A DNA stretch of 64,000 nt from DATNFP01 sp035606335. GTDB lineage: Bacteria > Bacteroidota > Bacteroidia > Chitinophagales > Chitinophagaceae. Each line of letters begins with the position of its first letter. The stretch's first letter is position 1. The stretch lies in contig DATNFP010000170.1 in the NCBI GenBank assembly GCA_035606335.1, positions 4,191-68,190 of the forward strand, in the 5' to 3' direction. The notes beneath the pieces are model-generated. The model did no database searches and was not told the DNA's origin. It worked only from the letters and a program-made list of their open reading frames with translations. Positions 61,785 through 64,000 of the stretch are shown piece by piece. The position numbers were made by a program, and so were the translations under genes.

Positions 61785-61820
61785 AAAAAGGTGCAATAAT
61801 TCTAATTATTGCACCTTTTT
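61785..61820. terminator. Perfect 17-bp bidirectional terminator
   Basis: AAAAAGGTGCAATAATT (61785-61801) and its exact inverse AATTATTGCACCTTTTT (61804-61820), loop ct, with T-runs on both strands. It separates the T9SS gene from the convergent META-domain gene. Confidence 0.9.
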
Positions 61821-61830
61821 TATTGCCTGG

Positions 61831-62253
61831 TTATTGCGCTATAAAACGTGCAAGCCATTGATCTTTTTCAAATAATATGAGTTGCTTATTATCAATTTTG
61901 TAATGGTCTGCATTACGGAATGTATTGTATAATCCACTTTCAACTTTCATAATATTGGAGCAAAACAGTTTAGTGCCACCTATAGGGCCGAAATGTATTA
62001 ATGAATCGTTAGTAGTATAAGTACCAAAATATGAATTACATCCTGTGAAGCCACTCACTTTATTGGAATCTATGCGAAGAAAAGCATCTCTATTCAGCAC
62101 AGGTAAACCATCAGTCATTGTATTTAATGCTACTAATTTCCACCGGGTACCTGTAAGTGAATAACTAGCTGATGCGCTTTGTGATTGTGCCATTTTCCTG
62201 TTGCAGGCAGTAAAAAGAGCAATACTGAGTAAAACAAAAATTATTCTTTTCAT
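61831..62253 (-). CDS. META-domain (HslJ-like) lipoprotein
   Basis: A 140-residue lipoprotein with lipobox ALFTAC. The META domain starts at GTRWKLVAL, contains SGFTGCNSYFGTY and ends QWLARF. In E. coli, HslJ is a heat-inducible outer-membrane protein linked to novobiocin resistance; the general role is unclear. It is 41 bases downstream of another lipoprotein gene on the same strand. Confidence 0.85.
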   Translation of the reverse strand: MKRIIFVLLSIALFTACNRKMAQSQSASASYSLTGTRWKLVALNTMTDGLPVLNRDAFLRIDSNKVSGFTGCNSYFGTYTTNDSLIHFGPIGGTKLFCSNIMKVESGLYNTFRNADHYKIDNKQLILFEKDQWLARFIAQ

Positions 62254-62294
62254 GGTAGTTGCTTGCTTTATTATGCAAAACTCGTATTTATAAA

Positions 62295-62702
62295 TTAATT
62301 GGTTGGTGTGGCTTTGACAATATCAACCGTTATAGCTTTTGTACCACTAGCTGCTTTCGTTTTTATCTTAAATGACATAGTAGCAGCCGGCCCTACAGAG
62401 TCATAAATCACTTGTTTTTCTTTATCAAGTACTACACCATCCTTATCGAGGTATTTAATGCGTACTTCAACATTTTTGTAGGTAACAAGTGTTGCACTAT
62501 TAGCTATCTCACCATCTATAACCATTTGCTGAATAATATTGGTATGATGTGAGCTGGTGATTTTAAGAAACTTTACAGGACTGCTGCGCTCGATATCAGC
62601 CAGCGAGCTTTTCTTTTGTTCATAATTCGCAGATGGAGTAGTTGATGAACTGCATGAGGTAAATAAAAAAGTAACCAGGCAAGCTGATAGAATAGCCTTC
62701 AT
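62295..62702 (-). CDS. Small lipoprotein of unknown function
   Basis: An earlier TTG-type start would add 16 residues; the ATG at 62702 gives the lipoprotein signal KAILSACLVTFLFTSC and 135 residues in all. The mature part has one beta-sandwich-like domain: VIDGEIANSATLVTYKNVEV, RIKYLDKDGVVLDKE and AATMSFKIKTKA. This resembles FxLYD/DUF3426-type domains that bind at the cell envelope, but the assignment is tentative. Confidence 0.65.
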   Translation of the reverse strand: MKAILSACLVTFLFTSCSSSTTPSANYEQKKSSLADIERSSPVKFLKITSSHHTNIIQQMVIDGEIANSATLVTYKNVEVRIKYLDKDGVVLDKEKQVIYDSVGPAATMSFKIKTKAASGTKAITVDIVKATPTN

Positions 62703-62797
62703 GTGAAATTTATTTTTGCTCAAACAAGATACAAAAAACCAGTAGCTCAAATTATTATTGAGTCAACAATTGATGGGATCTGTAAACCAAGCACTAA

Positions 62798-63349
62798 TTA
62801 ATAAGTACAATTGGCAGAAGGCTTTAAGTTTTCCTTGTCTTTTGTAAGTGTGGCTTTCCCATTTTGGAAAGTTATTATCCAGATGCTATCGTAATCATCA
62901 TCAGGCCATATCAATCCAGATTCGGCCACTCCTAATGCTGCAACTATAGGAGCGATAGCTTTATGCTCCCATACCATTAGCACTGTGCCTTTTTTGCTTT
63001 TTATATCCTCTGCAATACCTGCATAATCCTTTTCGTCATGCTTGCTGTTTAATACGAGATTGTATTTCACAGCCATCGGAATAACAGTCTGGAACATACG
63101 GGAATGTTTTGTATTAGTGTCCATAGCCATTGAAGGGATATAAGTATAGTCAGGTTTGCCAAATTTTTTATACAACACTTTGGGCAACTGCATTGAACGA
63201 TTTAATCCCTGGTAAGTGAGATTATCACCTTTTGCCGGTTTTTCCGCATGACGAATAATAACTACTTTGAGATCAGCTAATTGGGCAAAGGATGAATTAA
63301 TACACAGACTTGTAACAGCAATAAATAAAATGGATATAAATTTCTGCAT
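62798..63349 (-). CDS. Secreted histidine-phosphatase-family protein
   Basis: A 183-residue protein with a signal peptide (about 4-22). The catalytic phospho-histidine is in VVIIRHAEKP (RHG variant, RHA), and WEHKAIAPIVAAL supplies the second histidine. The family covers phosphoglycerate mutases and acid phosphatases; a periplasmic phosphatase is likely, with an unknown substrate. The gene stands alone between lipoprotein genes and ligA. Confidence 0.82.
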   Translation of the reverse strand: MQKFISILFIAVTSLCINSSFAQLADLKVVIIRHAEKPAKGDNLTYQGLNRSMQLPKVLYKKFGKPDYTYIPSMAMDTNTKHSRMFQTVIPMAVKYNLVLNSKHDEKDYAGIAEDIKSKKGTVLMVWEHKAIAPIVAALGVAESGLIWPDDDYDSIWIITFQNGKATLTKDKENLKPSANCTY

Positions 63350-63422
63350 CGATAAAAAATGAAGTGCAAATATGCAGCTTGTATATTATGAGATTATTAA
63401 TTTTCTGAGAGAATTTGAAAGC

Positions 63423-63460
63423 AAGGAATAATTCTTCCCAGGTGGAAAGAATTATTCCTT
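63423..63460. terminator. Hairpin overlapping the end of ligA
   Basis: AAGGAATAATTCTT (63423-63436) and AAGAATTATTCCTT (63447-63460), a perfect 14-bp stem with a 10-base loop. It includes the ligA stop codon (63454-63452). No T-run follows, so it may be a terminator or an mRNA 3' end protector. Confidence 0.5.
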
Positions 63461-64000
63461 TACAAGGTCTAGAAATTCTTGTTCTGTCAGAATAGTTATC
63501 GCACCTAGCTTTTTTGCTTTTTCGAGCTTAGAGCCGGCGTCTTCCCCAACCACAAGATAATTGAGCTTGCTGCTCACGCCACTTAATATAGAACCGCCTT
63601 TTTCTTCTACTATAGTTTCAGCATCACTACGTTTGAAATGACTTAATGAGCCTGTAAATAAAAATGTTTTTCCTGAAAGAGCACCGGCTGTTTGTTTATG
63701 ACTTTTGTGGTAATTGGACATATTTACACCAGATTTCTCCAGCAGCTCCAGCATGTGTTTGTTTTCGTGCGTACTGAAAAAGTCGGCTACAGAAGTTGCT
63801 ACTTTGGGACCTACATCCTCAAGAGAAGTAAGCTTTTCCACATCCCAACCATAGAGGTCGGAAATATGATTGACTGCATTTGCTAAGGTCTTGGCTGTAG
63901 TTTCACCGACATAACGAATACCAAGGCCGTATATAAGACGATTGAGTGGTTGCTGTTTAGAATTTTCAACTGCCTGTTTCAGATTATTAATAGATTTCTC
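63452..64000 (-). CDS. ligA: NAD-dependent DNA ligase, C-terminal part (partial)
   Basis: The reading frame continues past the window edge. The visible ~182 residues are the LigA C-terminus: the helix-hairpin-helix region (LIYGLGIRYVGETTAKTLA, EKLTSLEDVGPKVATSVADF) and the BRCT domain (LSGKTFLFTGSLSHFKRSD ... SSKLNYLVVGEDAGSKLEKA). LigA seals nicks in replication using NAD. Its N-terminal adenylation domain is outside the window. Confidence 0.95.
   Translation of the reverse strand, partial: EKSINNLKQAVENSKQQPLNRLIYGLGIRYVGETTAKTLANAVNHISDLYGWDVEKLTSLEDVGPKVATSVADFFSTHENKHMLELLEKSGVNMSNYHKSHKQTAGALSGKTFLFTGSLSHFKRSDAETIVEEKGGSILSGVSSKLNYLVVGEDAGSKLEKAKKLGAITILTEQEFLDLVKE

Overview
This window is a piece of an AT-rich chromosome from a member of the Bacteroidota, most likely in or near the Chitinophagales. 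The evidence is direct: at least five secreted proteins end in type IX secretion (T9SS) sorting domains, one ends in a gliding-motility-type (CHU_C) domain, many starts are preceded by the Bacteroidota -7 box TAnnTTTG, Shine-Dalgarno sites are scarce, and there are family markers such as DUF4292 lipoproteins, bacterial GH3 proteins and a methionine synthase without its homocysteine domain. I cannot name a genus. There is no CRISPR array, rRNA or recognisable prophage; the only tRNA is tRNA-Asp(GTC).

Layout. 1-0.9 kb: the tail of a GNAT gene, then about 800 bp of decayed dispersed repeats. 0.9-5.5 kb: a Tet-like MFS exporter, RecQ, and a probable outer-membrane protein. 5.6-9.6 kb: an antiquitin-type aldehyde dehydrogenase and a CDP-sugar operon (rfbF-rfbG-epimerase). 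9.7-13.8 kb: dut, a sugar nucleotidyltransferase, a TPR protein and a DUF4292 lipoprotein in one overlapping operon. 14-18.7 kb: GH3 protein, heptose-kinase-like PfkB protein, amino-acid permease, OmpH/Skp-like protein. 19-25 kb: a secreted zinc-protease-like lipoprotein with a small partner lipoprotein, then an AraC/DoxX/DHFR-like group. 25.3-28.6 kb: an OmpR-type two-component system divergent from a secreted trypsin-like protease. 28.6-42 kb: a region rich in T9SS cargo. At its core is a unidirectional cluster of two paralogous lipoproteins, an ECF sigma factor, an anti-sigma-like protein and two large T9SS proteins, divergent from two more T9SS proteins. 43-52 kb: accessory genes with three frameshifted genes, palindromes and a duplicated block of about 95 bp. 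52.3-64 kb: mostly housekeeping genes (tRNA-Asp, accA, dapA, ahcY, metH, ligA) with small lipoproteins and one more T9SS protein.

Functional links. ahcY and metH serve the activated-methyl cycle from opposite strands. The rfbF/rfbG/epimerase set makes a CDP-linked deoxysugar for the surface, and the nucleotidyltransferase and heptose-kinase-like gene also point to envelope glycans. The ECF cluster and its divergent neighbour carry the same 10-bp box about 45 bp before each start codon, so they may form one regulon for secreted surface proteins. This is the best candidate for an undescribed system here, but its function is unknown.

Limits. All family calls come from reading motifs; no database search was run. 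The three frameshifts could be real decay or sequencing errors. Where a TTG or GTG codon precedes a better ATG, I moved the start to the ATG and said so.
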